64,000 bases of DNA. Origin: Xanthocytophaga agilis (GTDB lineage: Bacteria; Bacteroidota; Bacteroidia; Cytophagales; 172606-1). The first letter of the stretch is position 1, and every line of letters starts with the position of its first letter. A program made the translations under genes and the position numbers. The notes beneath the pieces are model-generated. The model worked only from the letters and a program-made list of their open reading frames with translations. It was not told where the DNA came from and searched no databases. Positions 45,715 to 54,925 of the stretch are shown here, one piece after another. The stretch spans positions 248,001 to 312,000 of the forward strand of contig NZ_JASJOU010000009.1 in NCBI RefSeq assembly GCF_030068605.1, given 5' to 3'.

Positions 45715-45933
45715 TTCATTAATATTATCTTTCTTCTTAAAAGAATTTATCTGCCTTATAACAACAATTCAACAAAGCACTTTCCAAACATTTTTTGTAG
45801 TATTCATTTTTTATCGTATATTATTTGTTACTTACAGCAAGATAACTTACTGATTAGCAATACCCTAAAAGTTATTTTTTGAGCAACTATACATACATTC
45901 GGTTCGGCTTGATTCACTAACATATTCACGAAG
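45612..45933. other. Divergent spacer between the CLC gene and the kinase gene
   Basis: About 320 bp, AT-rich. It contains the small candidate frame 45586-45714 and the 14-mer TTTTTATCGTATAT (45808-45821), which recurs ahead of the response regulator gene at 51233. Confidence 0.45.
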
Positions 45934-47880
45934 ATGTACTCGCGCTTAGCCTCCTTACCTACGGAAAATATTCTGGAACAGGTTCCCATTGGGGTCCTTG
46001 TTCTACAACTGGAAAAAAACAATGATCCTTATTCATTTCGAATCACATACATGAACAAAACCAATGCTAACTTTTTGGAGAAAAATCAGGAACTAATTAT
46101 AGGCAAAAGACTGATAGATATCCTTCCGGATGTTAGTACAGAATTCCTTTTAAAATGCATGAATGTGTTACACCAAAAACAAGCGGATTTATTAACCAAT
46201 GTCATCAGAAAATCCACACATGATCAAAAATTTTATAATGTACACATTTCACCAATAGCAACAGATACTGTAAGTGTTTTTTCTGAGAATGTTTCCGGTT
46301 TGCGATCTATAGAACAAGATCTTCATCGAAGTAATAATATATTCCAGAACCTAGTCAGAGAAGTAGAGGATTATGCGATCCTGATATTGGATCTGGAAGG
46401 AAATATATTAAATTGGAATGTAGGCGCTGAGAAGATGAAAGGTTACAAAGAAGATGAGATTATAGGAAAAAACATTCAACTTTTTTATCCAGATGAAGAT
46501 AAAGCATCTAATCTACCTCAGAAACTACTGGAAGAAGCAAAACAAAAAGGTAAAATAGAACATTCCGGATGGCGAATCCGAAAGGATGGTTCTCGTTTCT
46601 GGGCTAATGTAGTACTTACCACTATACATGATAAAGAAGGAAAAGCAAGCAATTTTATCAAGGTGGTACGAGATCTTACTCAGCAGCAATCTACTAATGA
46701 ATCCCTACGAAAATCAGAACAAAAATTCAGATCAATACTAGAGGCTGCTCCAGATGCAATGGTTATTGTTAATCAGTCTGGCATTATTGAATTAAGCAAT
46801 ACCCGGACAAAAGATTTATTTGGATATGAATATCAGGAATTAATTGGTCAAAAAGTAGAAATACTTCTTCCAGAACAATATGCTTCTATTCATGAACATC
46901 ATAGAAGGGAATATGAACAGAAACCAAGAGTACGCATGATGGGTAAGGGAATTGAGTTACAAGCTCGTTGTAAAGATGGAAGTTTATTTCCAGTAGAAAT
47001 TGCACTAAGCCCTTTACATATAGAGGAAGGAGTATTTACTGTTGCAGCTATACGGGATATATCTGAAAATAAGAAAATATGGCAACAATTACAGGATGTG
47101 AATACAGCACTTGAAAACAAAGTACAGGAGCGAACTGACGAACTGGCAAAGTTAAATAACATACTGGAAGAAAAAGTAAAGATAAGAACCCAGCAGTTAG
47201 AAGCCAGTAACCGTGAATTGGAGTCATTCAGTTATTCCGTGTCACATGACTTACGAAGCCCGCTCAGAGCAATAGTTGGTTATAGCAATATCTTGTTGGA
47301 AGACCACTACAAAGAACTCAGTGATGATGCAAAATCAGTTATTGACATTATCATCCGAAATACCACTCGTATGGGCCAGCTCATTGATGACATTCTGGAA
47401 CTATCCCGTATTAGCAAACAGGAAATAGGGCTAGATAGCATTGATATGGAAATGCTTGTACAAGAAGTATTTCAAACACTTATCAAAACAGAATCACCAT
47501 CACGTATTATTCACTTTGAACTTGATGCATTACCTCCTACTACAGGTAATATCGTAATGCTTCGACAGGTTATCATAAATCTGCTTTCCAATGCGTTGAA
47601 ATATAGTCGACCACGTACAGAAACCCATATTCATGTTGGCAATACAATCATTGAAAATGAACCTGTTTATTTTATTAAAGATAATGGAGTAGGCTTTGAT
47701 GCCCGTCATCATTCCAAATTATTTGAACTTTTTCAACGTCTGCACAAAAACACTGAATTTGAAGGAACAGGTGTTGGATTAGCCATTGTGCAAAGAGTTA
47801 TTCAAAAACACAGAGGAAAAATATGGGCAGAAAGTACTTTAGGAGAAGGATCCTGCTTTTATTTTACTATTCCACCTTAA
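45934..47880 (+). CDS. Multi-PAS sensor histidine kinase
   Basis: 648 residues with no membrane segment. Three PAS domains lie at about 10-130 (ILEQVPIGVLVLQLEKNND), 140-255 (VEDYAILILDLEGNILNWNVGAEKMKGY with DGSRFWANVVLTTI) and 262-375 (ILEAAPDAMVIVNQSGIIELSN). A coiled coil (LENKVQERTDELAKLNN) leads to HisKA with phospho-His438 in FSYSVSHDLRSPLRAI. The ATPase domain at about 530-645 has N-box LLSNALKYSR, G1 DNGVGFDARH and G2 EGTGVGLAIVQRV. The PAS2 plus HisKA style is close to phytochrome-like and other soluble kinases that work with single-domain regulators. Such a regulator follows at 48081. Confidence 0.93.
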   Translation: MYSRLASLPTENILEQVPIGVLVLQLEKNNDPYSFRITYMNKTNANFLEKNQELIIGKRLIDILPDVSTEFLLKCMNVLHQKQADLLTNVIRKSTHDQKFYNVHISPIATDTVSVFSENVSGLRSIEQDLHRSNNIFQNLVREVEDYAILILDLEGNILNWNVGAEKMKGYKEDEIIGKNIQLFYPDEDKASNLPQKLLEEAKQKGKIEHSGWRIRKDGSRFWANVVLTTIHDKEGKASNFIKVVRDLTQQQSTNESLRKSEQKFRSILEAAPDAMVIVNQSGIIELSNTRTKDLFGYEYQELIGQKVEILLPEQYASIHEHHRREYEQKPRVRMMGKGIELQARCKDGSLFPVEIALSPLHIEEGVFTVAAIRDISENKKIWQQLQDVNTALENKVQERTDELAKLNNILEEKVKIRTQQLEASNRELESFSYSVSHDLRSPLRAIVGYSNILLEDHYKELSDDAKSVIDIIIRNTTRMGQLIDDILELSRISKQEIGLDSIDMEMLVQEVFQTLIKTESPSRIIHFELDALPPTTGNIVMLRQVIINLLSNALKYSRPRTETHIHVGNTIIENEPVYFIKDNGVGFDARHHSKLFELFQRLHKNTEFEGTGVGLAIVQRVIQKHRGKIWAESTLGEGSCFYFTIPP

Positions 47881-48080
47881 GCTGTAGCTGTAAATAATAC
47901 TAATTATATGATACCTTTTCTATTCTGTTAATATCACACCATACTTTTACATCTCTTACAAGGCACATTATTTGATCTAAATTTCCAAATATAACTATCA
48001 AATAATTAAAGACATTAGCCATATTTAAATCCAAACTTTCATTTATTTAAACACTTCAAATGCTTATCCACTGTACAAGT

Positions 48081-48512
48081 ATGGAAGTATTATATATAGA
48101 AGATACACCTGAAGATGCAGACTTAGCTCTACGATCTCTAAGAAAGCACAATCTGGTTAATGAAGTCAAATTGCTTGAAGATGGGCAAGCTGCCTTAGAC
48201 TACCTTTTTGGAGAAGGAGAGTATGCCTCTTCCGGCAGAGGTAAAATTCCCCGATTAATGTTATTGGATCTAAAACTCCCAAAAATAAGTGGTTTGGAAG
48301 TTTTAGCTCGTATGAAAACAGATGATCAATTAAAACATATTCCCGTTGTTGTGTTAACATCTTCTAATGAGGATGTTGATATAAAAAAAGCATATGCTTT
48401 GGGAGCCAACAGTTATATTGTAAAACCTGTCGATTTTCAAAACTTTGCAGAAGCCATACGACAAGTGGGTCTCTACTGGCTGGTGTTAAATGAGCCACCT
48501 TCCAATACATAG
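48081..48512 (+). CDS. Single-domain response regulator (Rcp1-like)
   Basis: 143 residues from the ATG at 48081 (MEVLYIEDTPEDADLALRSL); an in-frame ATG also exists at 48060. Receiver motifs are complete: acidic pair in YIEDTPEDA, phospho-Asp63 in MLLDLKLPKISG, Thr in VVLTSSNED, and Lys in YIVKPVDF. There is no output domain. The long loop FGEGEYASSGRGKIPRLML is typical of Rcp1-like regulators that pair with phytochrome-type kinases. It likely receives phosphate from the kinase at 45934, about 200 bases upstream, and hands it on or acts by protein contact. Confidence 0.9.
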   Translation: MEVLYIEDTPEDADLALRSLRKHNLVNEVKLLEDGQAALDYLFGEGEYASSGRGKIPRLMLLDLKLPKISGLEVLARMKTDDQLKHIPVVVLTSSNEDVDIKKAYALGANSYIVKPVDFQNFAEAIRQVGLYWLVLNEPPSNT

Positions 48513-49014
48513 TTTTATAAATGATCTGAAGAATAGAATGTAGTATAAAATCACTTCAAATAAACCTTTTACAAAAGATATATTTATCGCTTTAAACTCT
48601 GTAGATTATTATAAGTATAAGCTACAGAGTTTAAAGTGGTAACATCCATACCGTAAAATACTAGAAATCAATACGTTATATCAAACTCTCATTGTTCCAG
48701 CCCTAAAAATACCTAACCAAAACTAATTTTTCTTGTTTGACTTTCTTTTTTTTATTAAATTTTTATTACCTTTTATACCATAAATTATCCATCACAATAA
48801 TTTATTTTTAAAGTCAAACTAACAAATCCATCCCAGTTAAACCTGTAAAAAATCAGTATTTTTTACTTTTCAACGAGCATTTTTCTGTCAGTAGAGTGTG
48901 ACATTTTTTCTAAGGCCTTTACTTTCTAAAACATTAGTTAATTAAAGGTTAAAATACAGGAGCAGATAAATAATATTTCAGATCCATAGTGTATCCACTT
49001 AACAATCTGTTCAG
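48513..49014. other. 502-bp gap with a long hairpin
   Basis: No coding frame. It is AT-rich. The main feature is the 14-15-bp hairpin at 48590-48636, listed separately. The promoter of the next regulator gene probably lies near its 3' end. Confidence 0.45.
48590..48636. repeat. Long perfect hairpin without T-tract
   Basis: The arms TTTAAACTCTGTAG (48591-48604) and CTACAGAGTTTAAA (48622-48635) are perfectly complementary, with one more pair outside and a 17-nt loop. No T-run follows on the plus strand. It lies about 80 bases after a response regulator gene. It could be a terminator of unusual type, an mRNA-stabilising stem or a binding site. Confidence 0.7.
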
Positions 49015-49455
49015 ATGGAAGTACTTAATCACATCTTGCTTATAGATGCAGATGATGCCAGCAATCTCATTACCAGAATTATGTTAAAAAAGGCATCTGT
49101 TGCAGAACATATCCATACAGCACGTAATGGAGAGGAGGCAATTGCACTTTTATCACATACCAACTTTGTTTTTCCTGATCTTATTTTACTGGAGATCAAT
49201 ATGCCTGTTATGGATGGGTTTGAATTTCTTACTTATTGGAAAAAAAATAATTTCACAGGGAAATCCAGGATAGTTATTTATACCTATTCTGCTCGTACAG
49301 AAGACATTTCTCATATGTGTCAATATAAAGATGTAGCAGGCTATCTGGAAAAGCCAATTAATAATACCCAAATCACCAAACTAATAAATATTGTACATAA
49401 CCATAGCAATTATACTCAGGATAGTAATACAGATAGTCAGAGAATCTACCTGTAA
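49015..49455 (+). CDS. Single-domain receiver with Glu in place of the phospho-Asp
   Basis: 146 residues. The receiver fold is clear: ILLIDADDASNLITRIML, DLILLEINMPVMDGFEFL, IVIYTYSA with the switch Thr, and GYLEKPINN with the Lys. The expected phospho-acceptor is Glu60 (codon GAG at 49192-49194) instead of Asp. Its close neighbour at 51233 has Asp60 at the identical position, and the two share much of their sequence. Glu there often mimics the phosphorylated state or blocks phosphotransfer. It precedes the membrane kinase gene at 49480 by only 24 bases, so the two are probably cotranscribed. Confidence 0.9.
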   Translation: MEVLNHILLIDADDASNLITRIMLKKASVAEHIHTARNGEEAIALLSHTNFVFPDLILLEINMPVMDGFEFLTYWKKNNFTGKSRIVIYTYSARTEDISHMCQYKDVAGYLEKPINNTQITKLINIVHNHSNYTQDSNTDSQRIYL

Positions 49456-49479
49456 TCAGACAAAGAGCAAAGCAATTCC

Positions 49480-51072
49480 ATGAAAAAATCGCTTTTGATT
49501 TTGCCCCAGTTTTATATGTATATAGTCATGGGAATTGCTCTAGCTACTCTAGCTGGCTGGCAGCTTAATGTTGATATTTTACGAAGGATTATTCCTGGGT
49601 TAGTAGCGATGAATCCTACAACAGCAGTGTTGTTTATCTTCTATGGAATTGCCTTTATCAGCATCCACTCTACATCTCACTTTTATCAGTTCACAGGAGT
49701 TATTCTCCTGGGATTAGTGATATGTATTGGATGTATCAAAATAGTACAATACATAGCAGATATACCTGATGGGATAGATAGTATTTTCTATGGAGACCGC
49801 CTCAGAGAAGACATAAAGTACAATATACCTAATAGAATGTCTATTATAACAGCTATTAGCTTTTTAGTCAATAGCCTCTCATTATATCTGTACACCAAAC
49901 CAATTCTTCAGAAACAATCTCTTGCCAACTATGCATTAGCGGTAGGGATGTTTATTTCTTTATTATCTGTAATAGGCTATATATATCAGGTAGACATTCA
50001 TCATTCTGTTGTACAACGTTTTCCAATGGCTCCAAATACCGCATTAAATTTTCTTCTTATTGCCATTGCATTACTCTTGTCTCAAAAAGATACGGGTTAT
50101 ATGAAAGAAATCTTTAGTCCATATACAGGTGGGGTATTAGCACGAAAGCTCATTCCTTCTATGGTTATTATTCCTGTGGGCATGGGATTACTATTACTGG
50201 TAGGGTCCTGGACACGTTTGTATGGATCTGACTTTCGAATAGCTCTTCATACACTAGGAGTAATTACACTTATGATAGCAGTGCTGTTAAATGTGATACG
50301 TTCATTAAATCACACAGATGAAGCACGTATGTTAGCAGAGGCAGAGTTAACAAAAGCAAAAGAACTCGTTGAAGATCATGCCAGAAAACTCGAAGAAAGT
50401 GCACAGGAAATTACAGAGTTCTCTTATGCAATCAGCCACAATCTGAGAACACCTTTACGGGCAATTAATGGATACACATCTTTATTAAAAGAGAAGAATC
50501 ACATTCATCTAGATCAGGAAAGTACACAGATGTTGAATATCCTACAGCAAAATACATGGAAGATGGGACAGCTTACGGATGATCTGTTAAGTTTTATCAA
50601 GATAAGCCGTACACCTATTCTTTATAAACATATCAATCTGAATGAACTTGTAAAACAAGTACTTTCTGATTTAAAAAAGTTTATCAGAGAGACTTCACAG
50701 ATAGAAATCAATACACTACCTCATGCCAGAGGTGATTATGAGTTACTACGTTTGGTATACCAGCATTTACTATCCAATGCCATTAAATACTCTGAACTTA
50801 AAGATACTTTATGGATAACCGTAGGTGCACATGTGTCACAGGAGGCAACGGTATACTTTGTAAAGGATAAAGGATGCGGATTTGATATGCGACATTATGA
50901 TAAACTTTTTGGTTTATTTACACGGCTGCATCAGGAGCATGAGTTCCAGGGCTTAGGCATTGGACTCGCAGTCACTCAACGTATTATTCATAAACATGGT
51001 GGACAAATCTGGGCAGAATCAGAGCCAGGCAAAGGTGCAACATTTTATTTTACACTGGAATCACATCAATAG
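49480..51072 (+). CDS. Membrane sensor histidine kinase without PAS
   Basis: 530 residues. About seven to eight N-terminal membrane helices (residues 8 to about 270; for example FYMYIVMGIALATLAGW, TTAVLFIFYGIAFISI, VILLGLVICIGCIKIVQYI, LIPSMVIIPVGMGLLLLVG) form a sensor of unknown type, with periplasmic loops. A coiled-coil linker leads to HisKA with phospho-His320 in FSYAISHNLRTPLRAI. The ATPase domain has LLSNAIKYSE, DKGCGFDMRHYDKLF and GLGIGLAVTQRI. It resembles kinases paired with single-domain regulators. It is flanked by two paralogous receivers, the Glu variant before it and the Asp form after it. Confidence 0.92.
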   Translation: MKKSLLILPQFYMYIVMGIALATLAGWQLNVDILRRIIPGLVAMNPTTAVLFIFYGIAFISIHSTSHFYQFTGVILLGLVICIGCIKIVQYIADIPDGIDSIFYGDRLREDIKYNIPNRMSIITAISFLVNSLSLYLYTKPILQKQSLANYALAVGMFISLLSVIGYIYQVDIHHSVVQRFPMAPNTALNFLLIAIALLLSQKDTGYMKEIFSPYTGGVLARKLIPSMVIIPVGMGLLLLVGSWTRLYGSDFRIALHTLGVITLMIAVLLNVIRSLNHTDEARMLAEAELTKAKELVEDHARKLEESAQEITEFSYAISHNLRTPLRAINGYTSLLKEKNHIHLDQESTQMLNILQQNTWKMGQLTDDLLSFIKISRTPILYKHINLNELVKQVLSDLKKFIRETSQIEINTLPHARGDYELLRLVYQHLLSNAIKYSELKDTLWITVGAHVSQEATVYFVKDKGCGFDMRHYDKLFGLFTRLHQEHEFQGLGIGLAVTQRIIHKHGGQIWAESEPGKGATFYFTLESHQ

Positions 51073-51232
51073 ATGAGTATAAATCAGATCCATTTGTATT
51101 ATATGCATACTTTAACTGGCATATTCATTTACCATTTGTACTTTTTATCGTATATATAGCAAAAATTTGATTTTTTCTGAGCAATTCAACGTTAAAATTT
51201 GAGTCCTTTCACGTAGTAATCCCCTAAACGTA

Positions 51233-51640
51233 ATGGCAAGACTAAATTACATTCTAATTGTAGATGATGACGAGGCCAGTAATTTGATTACAAGGTTGTT
51301 TCTGGAAAAAGCAGATGTCACAGATCAGATTCATGTACGCATGAATGGTGTTGAAGCTGTGGCATTTATTATGCAGCATATGAATGCATTGCCAGAACTT
51401 ATTTTACTTGACATCAACATGCCTCTCATGGATGGCTTTGAATTTTTACGACGTTGGAAAGCCAATGGTCTTACAGGAAAGTCCAAAATAGTCATGTATA
51501 CAAGTTCAGGTCGCGAAGCGGACATAGCTCATGCCAAACAATATGAGGATGTAGTTGCCTACATAGAAAAACCCATGAGTATGGCAAAAATAAATCAGTT
51601 ACTGGATGCAGTTTTTGGTCAACACAGATCTGGAAGTTAA
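51233..51640 (+). CDS. Single-domain response regulator (Asp form)
   Basis: 135 residues. Complete receiver: ILIVDDDEASNLITRLFLEKA, phospho-Asp60 in LILLDINMPLMDGFEFLRRW, Thr in IVMYTSSG, and Lys in AYIEKPMSM. There is no output domain. It is a near paralogue of the protein at 49015, sharing the NLITR, ILL-x-INMP-x-MDGFEFL and GKS-(R/K)-IV segments. It is the likely true phosphate acceptor of the kinase at 49480, from which it is separated by about 160 bases holding an own promoter-like region with the TTTTTATCGTATAT 14-mer. Confidence 0.92.
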   Translation: MARLNYILIVDDDEASNLITRLFLEKADVTDQIHVRMNGVEAVAFIMQHMNALPELILLDINMPLMDGFEFLRRWKANGLTGKSKIVMYTSSGREADIAHAKQYEDVVAYIEKPMSMAKINQLLDAVFGQHRSGS

Positions 51641-51648
51641 TAATTCAA

Positions 51649-51688
51649 GTAAACGTTTTGAAAGTAGCAGATTCTTCAAAACGTTTAC
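51649..51688. repeat. Perfect 14-bp hairpin after the response regulator gene
   Basis: The arms GTAAACGTTTTGAA (51649-51662) and TTCAAAACGTTTAC (51675-51688) are exact complements with a 12-nt loop and no T-run. The inner AAACGTTT is itself palindromic. It lies 9 bases past the stop and about 100 bases before hemH, so it may be a weak terminator or a protein site. Confidence 0.7.
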
Positions 51689-51789
51689 ACTCCATTTGTA
51701 GATTTACTTTAATATAGATACCCCATTTTTTCGCAACATTTTTCATGAAAAAGCAGTTATTTTGAAAATACAAACTGAATGCTTCTTTC

Positions 51790-52869
51790 ATGGTTGACAC
51801 AACTGCTTCTGTATCAAAAAACAATACTTTACCCCAACTGAAGAACTCCCAACTCCATACGGGGGTTCTCCTGGTACAACTAGGTACTCCTGATAGTCCC
51901 TCTGTATCTGATGTACGCAAATACCTGCGTGAATTTCTGATGGATGGCAGGGTCATAGATTACCCTTACATCCCTCGTTTTTTACTGGTAAATGGAATTA
52001 TTACAACATTTCGTGCTCCTAAATCAGCCAAGGTCTATCAGAAACTATGGACTAAGCGTGGATCTCCTTTAAAATACTATAGTGAAGATGTGGTACAGTT
52101 GCTACAGCAACAACTTGGAGATGGATATAAAGTTGTATTAGGTATGCGCTATCAGAATCCAAGTATTAAAAGTGCATTAGAAAATTTAAAAGATAGTGGA
52201 CTTGAAAAGATTATTGTGATTCCTCTTTTCCCTCAATATGCATCAGCCACGAGCGGCTCTGTACATCAGAAAGTCATGGAACTTATTCAGGACTGGCAAA
52301 TTATTCCGTCTCTGCATTTCATTAGTTACTTCTTGGATCATCCCAAATTTATTGAAGCATTTGCAGAAATTGGAAAACGGTATATGCAGGAAGATACATA
52401 TGAGCATTATGTATTCAGCTATCATGGACTGCCAGAAAGACAAATACGCAAAGGAGATGCATCAGGAACAACCTGTCTCATAGGAGATTGCTGCGCTACC
52501 TGGCATGCAGGCAATAAACAATGCTATCGTGCCCAATGTTTTGAAACTACACGCCGACTGGCAACTGCATTAGGTATACCGCAAGATAAATATACAGTAT
52601 GTTTCCAATCCCGGTTGGGAAAAGAAGTATGGGTGCAACCTTATACAGAAGATGTAGTAAAAGACCTCGCTAAACGGAACATCAAAAAAGTACTCGCATT
52701 CTCCCCTGCCTTTGTAGCAGATTGTCTTGAAACTACCATTGAAGTAGGAGAAGAATACAAAGAACTCTTTGAAGAACATGGTGGGGAACACTGGCAACTG
52801 GTTGAAAGTCTGAATACACATCCGCTATGGATAGACCTGCTAACAGATCTTGTTAAGAAACAAAATTAA
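51790..52869 (+). CDS. hemH: Ferrochelatase, HemH
   Basis: 359 residues. It inserts Fe2+ into protoporphyrin IX in the last step of haem synthesis. Family motifs are GVLLVQLGTPDSPSVSDVRKYLREFL, LWTKRGSPL, the active-site His in FSYHGLPERQIRKGD, WVQPYTEDVVKDLA, and FSPAFVADCLETTIEVGEEY with the conserved Glu. A Cys cluster (TTCLIGDCCATWHAGNKQCYRAQCFET) lies after the His motif. Similar clusters occur in other Bacteroidota ferrochelatases and could bind metal. The gene has a terminator at 52879-52903. Confidence 0.95.
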   Translation: MVDTTASVSKNNTLPQLKNSQLHTGVLLVQLGTPDSPSVSDVRKYLREFLMDGRVIDYPYIPRFLLVNGIITTFRAPKSAKVYQKLWTKRGSPLKYYSEDVVQLLQQQLGDGYKVVLGMRYQNPSIKSALENLKDSGLEKIIVIPLFPQYASATSGSVHQKVMELIQDWQIIPSLHFISYFLDHPKFIEAFAEIGKRYMQEDTYEHYVFSYHGLPERQIRKGDASGTTCLIGDCCATWHAGNKQCYRAQCFETTRRLATALGIPQDKYTVCFQSRLGKEVWVQPYTEDVVKDLAKRNIKKVLAFSPAFVADCLETTIEVGEEYKELFEEHGGEHWQLVESLNTHPLWIDLLTDLVKKQN

Positions 52870-52878
52870 CATCACATC

Positions 52879-52905
52879 AAGCCTCTGATTAATTCAGAGG
52901 CTTAT
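52879..52905 (+). terminator. Terminator after hemH
   Basis: The perfect 10-bp stem AAGCCTCTGA / TCAGAGGCTT (52879-52888, 52894-52903) is followed by ATATTTTG, 10 bases past the stop. Confidence 0.75.
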
Positions 52906-53044
52906 ATTTTGATTACTTAAGGAATAGATTCATGCATTAGTTTAACTATCTGCTCAAAAATCACGCCTTTGTCAGATACTATTTGTATGTTTTTGTAACA
53001 TTACAACACATCAAGATAATTTTACAGCCTAATACAAAACTGAA

Positions 53045-53332
53045 ATGAACGAAAATATTAGTCAGAATACAACAGAAAATCGGTTTGAGCTTGCCATGGA
53101 AGGCAAGACTGCTATTGTAGAATATGCACTATCCGGTGATATTATCACCTTTTTACATACTGAAGTTCCTCCACAATTGGAAGGCCGAGGTATAGGTTCA
53201 ACTTTGGCAAAATATGTATTAGAATATGCAAAGGCCAATCATCTGAAAGTATCCCTGCAATGTCCTTTTATAAGATCCTATATTGATCGGCATCCAGAGT
53301 ATACCTCTCTCCTGCTACACCAGCCACAGTAA
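53045..53332 (+). CDS. Small GNAT-family acetyltransferase-like protein (YjdJ type)
   Basis: 95 residues. It is a minimal GNAT: FELAMEGKTAIVEYALSGDIITFLHTEVPPQLEGRGIGSTLAKYVLEYAKANHLKVSLQCPFIRSYIDRHPEY. The acetyl-CoA-binding loop is GRGIGS (motif A, Q/R-x-x-G-x-G/A). The C-terminal CPFIRSYIDRHPEY is the signature of the short YjdJ/GNAT class. Its substrate is unknown. It is followed by the nucleotidase gene after 34 bases and may be cotranscribed with it. Confidence 0.88.
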   Translation: MNENISQNTTENRFELAMEGKTAIVEYALSGDIITFLHTEVPPQLEGRGIGSTLAKYVLEYAKANHLKVSLQCPFIRSYIDRHPEYTSLLLHQPQ

Positions 53333-53366
53333 GTATAAATAAAGTATTTATCCAAAGTTTTTTCTT

Positions 53367-54923
53367 ATGAAAAGATACCTGATTATATTCCTTTTCATCT
53401 GTACTATAGGATTCCTTGCCTGTAAATCTTCAAAATCGGGTTCCATCAACAAATCTATTGATGACAATAAGATAGAAGTTGTTTTTCTCCAGATGAATGA
53501 TGTCTATGAGATTTCACCACTGGAAGGAGGTAAAACAGGTGGCCTCAGTCGGGTAGCAACCATTCGTAAGAGACTGGCAGCACAAAATCCGAATGTACGT
53601 TGTCTCATTGCCGGAGACTTTCTGAATCCTTCAGTTGTAGGGACACTCAAATATGAAGGTCAGCGCATCTCTGGCAGACAGATGGTTGATGTTATGAATA
53701 CGGCAGGTGTTGATCTGGCAATTTTTGGCAATCATGAATTTGATCTTTCTGAAAACGATCTGGAAAAACGCCTGACAGAATCTCAATTTCAATGGATATC
53801 TTCCAATGCCTGGCATAAAACAACGAGCGACTTGGTTCCCTTTATCAGTGGCAGCACACATGAACCTATGCCTGTAACCCGAGTTCTTGAATTTAAGGAT
53901 GGTGATGGCACACAAGTACGTATTGGAATGATTGGTCTTGTTATTGATTCTAATCCTAAAGAATTTGTAAAATACGATGCCCATTATTTTGACATAGCAC
54001 GAAAACTAGCAGATTCTTTACAATCCCATTGTGATTATCTGGTAGCTATCACTCATTTAAATATTGCCGATGATCTGGAACTTAGTAAACAAGTGCCTGC
54101 CCTTCGGCTGATTATGGGCGGACATGATCATGACCATATGTATCATCAGGTTGGGGAGTCATTTGTAGCAAAAGCTGATGCCAATGCAAAAACAGTGTAT
54201 GTTCACAAAATCCTGTATGATAAGTTACAGAAGAAACTTACTGTACAATCACAACTTGTTCCTGTCAATGCTACTATCCCTATGGATTCCGCAACGCAAC
54301 GTGTAGTAGACAAGTGGACAGCGATTGCAGATCGTAGTTTTAATGAGTTAGGTTTCTCTCCTGGTGAGGTATTACTTGATACACAGGAGTTATTGGATGG
54401 CAGGGAAAGCAGTGTACGCCATCATACCACCAATCTTACACAATTAATAACTCAATCTATGGCAGCGGCGGCACCAAAAGCAGATGCCGTTATACTTAAT
54501 AGTGGTTCTATTCGTATTGATGACCAGTTAACAGGACGTATTACCCAATACGACATTTTACGTGCACTGCCTTTTGGAGGAAAGATTCTAGAAGTAGAAA
54601 TGCCTGGTGGATTACTAAAAAAAATCCTCGAAACAGGAAAGCTTAATGAAGGAAGTGGAGGGTATCTTTTATATAATCAGATTACCTATGATGAGTCAAA
54701 AAAGGAATGGCTCCTAAAACAAAAACCTATTGATCTTCAGAAAACTTATCGAATTGCCATATCTGATTTTTTGCTTACAGGACAGGAAAAAAACCTGGAT
54801 TTCCTTTCTTCCAGAAATTCAGATATCAAGATTGTATATAGTCCGGACAAAAACGACTCAAAAGACCTCCATAATGATATACGTCAGGCAATCATTGCCT
54901 ATTTACGTACAAATAAAAAATAA
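53367..54923 (+). CDS. 5'-nucleotidase/2',3'-cyclic phosphodiesterase-family lipoprotein
   Basis: 518 residues. A lipoprotein signal (IIFLFICTIGFLACKSS) is followed by a calcineurin-like metallophosphatase domain: FLQMNDVYEI, LIAGDFLNPS, IFGNHEFDLSE, VAITHLNIADD and MGGHDHDHM. The two metal sites are complete, except that the first motif reads NDVYEI in place of the usual D-x-H. That variant occurs in a subgroup, and its effect on the metal site is unclear. The C-terminal 5'-nucleotidase domain spans about 330-515 (VILNSGSIRIDDQLTGRITQYDILRALPFGG). It probably removes phosphate from nucleotides outside the inner membrane for uptake. Confidence 0.88.
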   Translation: MKRYLIIFLFICTIGFLACKSSKSGSINKSIDDNKIEVVFLQMNDVYEISPLEGGKTGGLSRVATIRKRLAAQNPNVRCLIAGDFLNPSVVGTLKYEGQRISGRQMVDVMNTAGVDLAIFGNHEFDLSENDLEKRLTESQFQWISSNAWHKTTSDLVPFISGSTHEPMPVTRVLEFKDGDGTQVRIGMIGLVIDSNPKEFVKYDAHYFDIARKLADSLQSHCDYLVAITHLNIADDLELSKQVPALRLIMGGHDHDHMYHQVGESFVAKADANAKTVYVHKILYDKLQKKLTVQSQLVPVNATIPMDSATQRVVDKWTAIADRSFNELGFSPGEVLLDTQELLDGRESSVRHHTTNLTQLITQSMAAAAPKADAVILNSGSIRIDDQLTGRITQYDILRALPFGGKILEVEMPGGLLKKILETGKLNEGSGGYLLYNQITYDESKKEWLLKQKPIDLQKTYRIAISDFLLTGQEKNLDFLSSRNSDIKIVYSPDKNDSKDLHNDIRQAIIAYLRTNKK

Positions 54924-54925
54924 AA

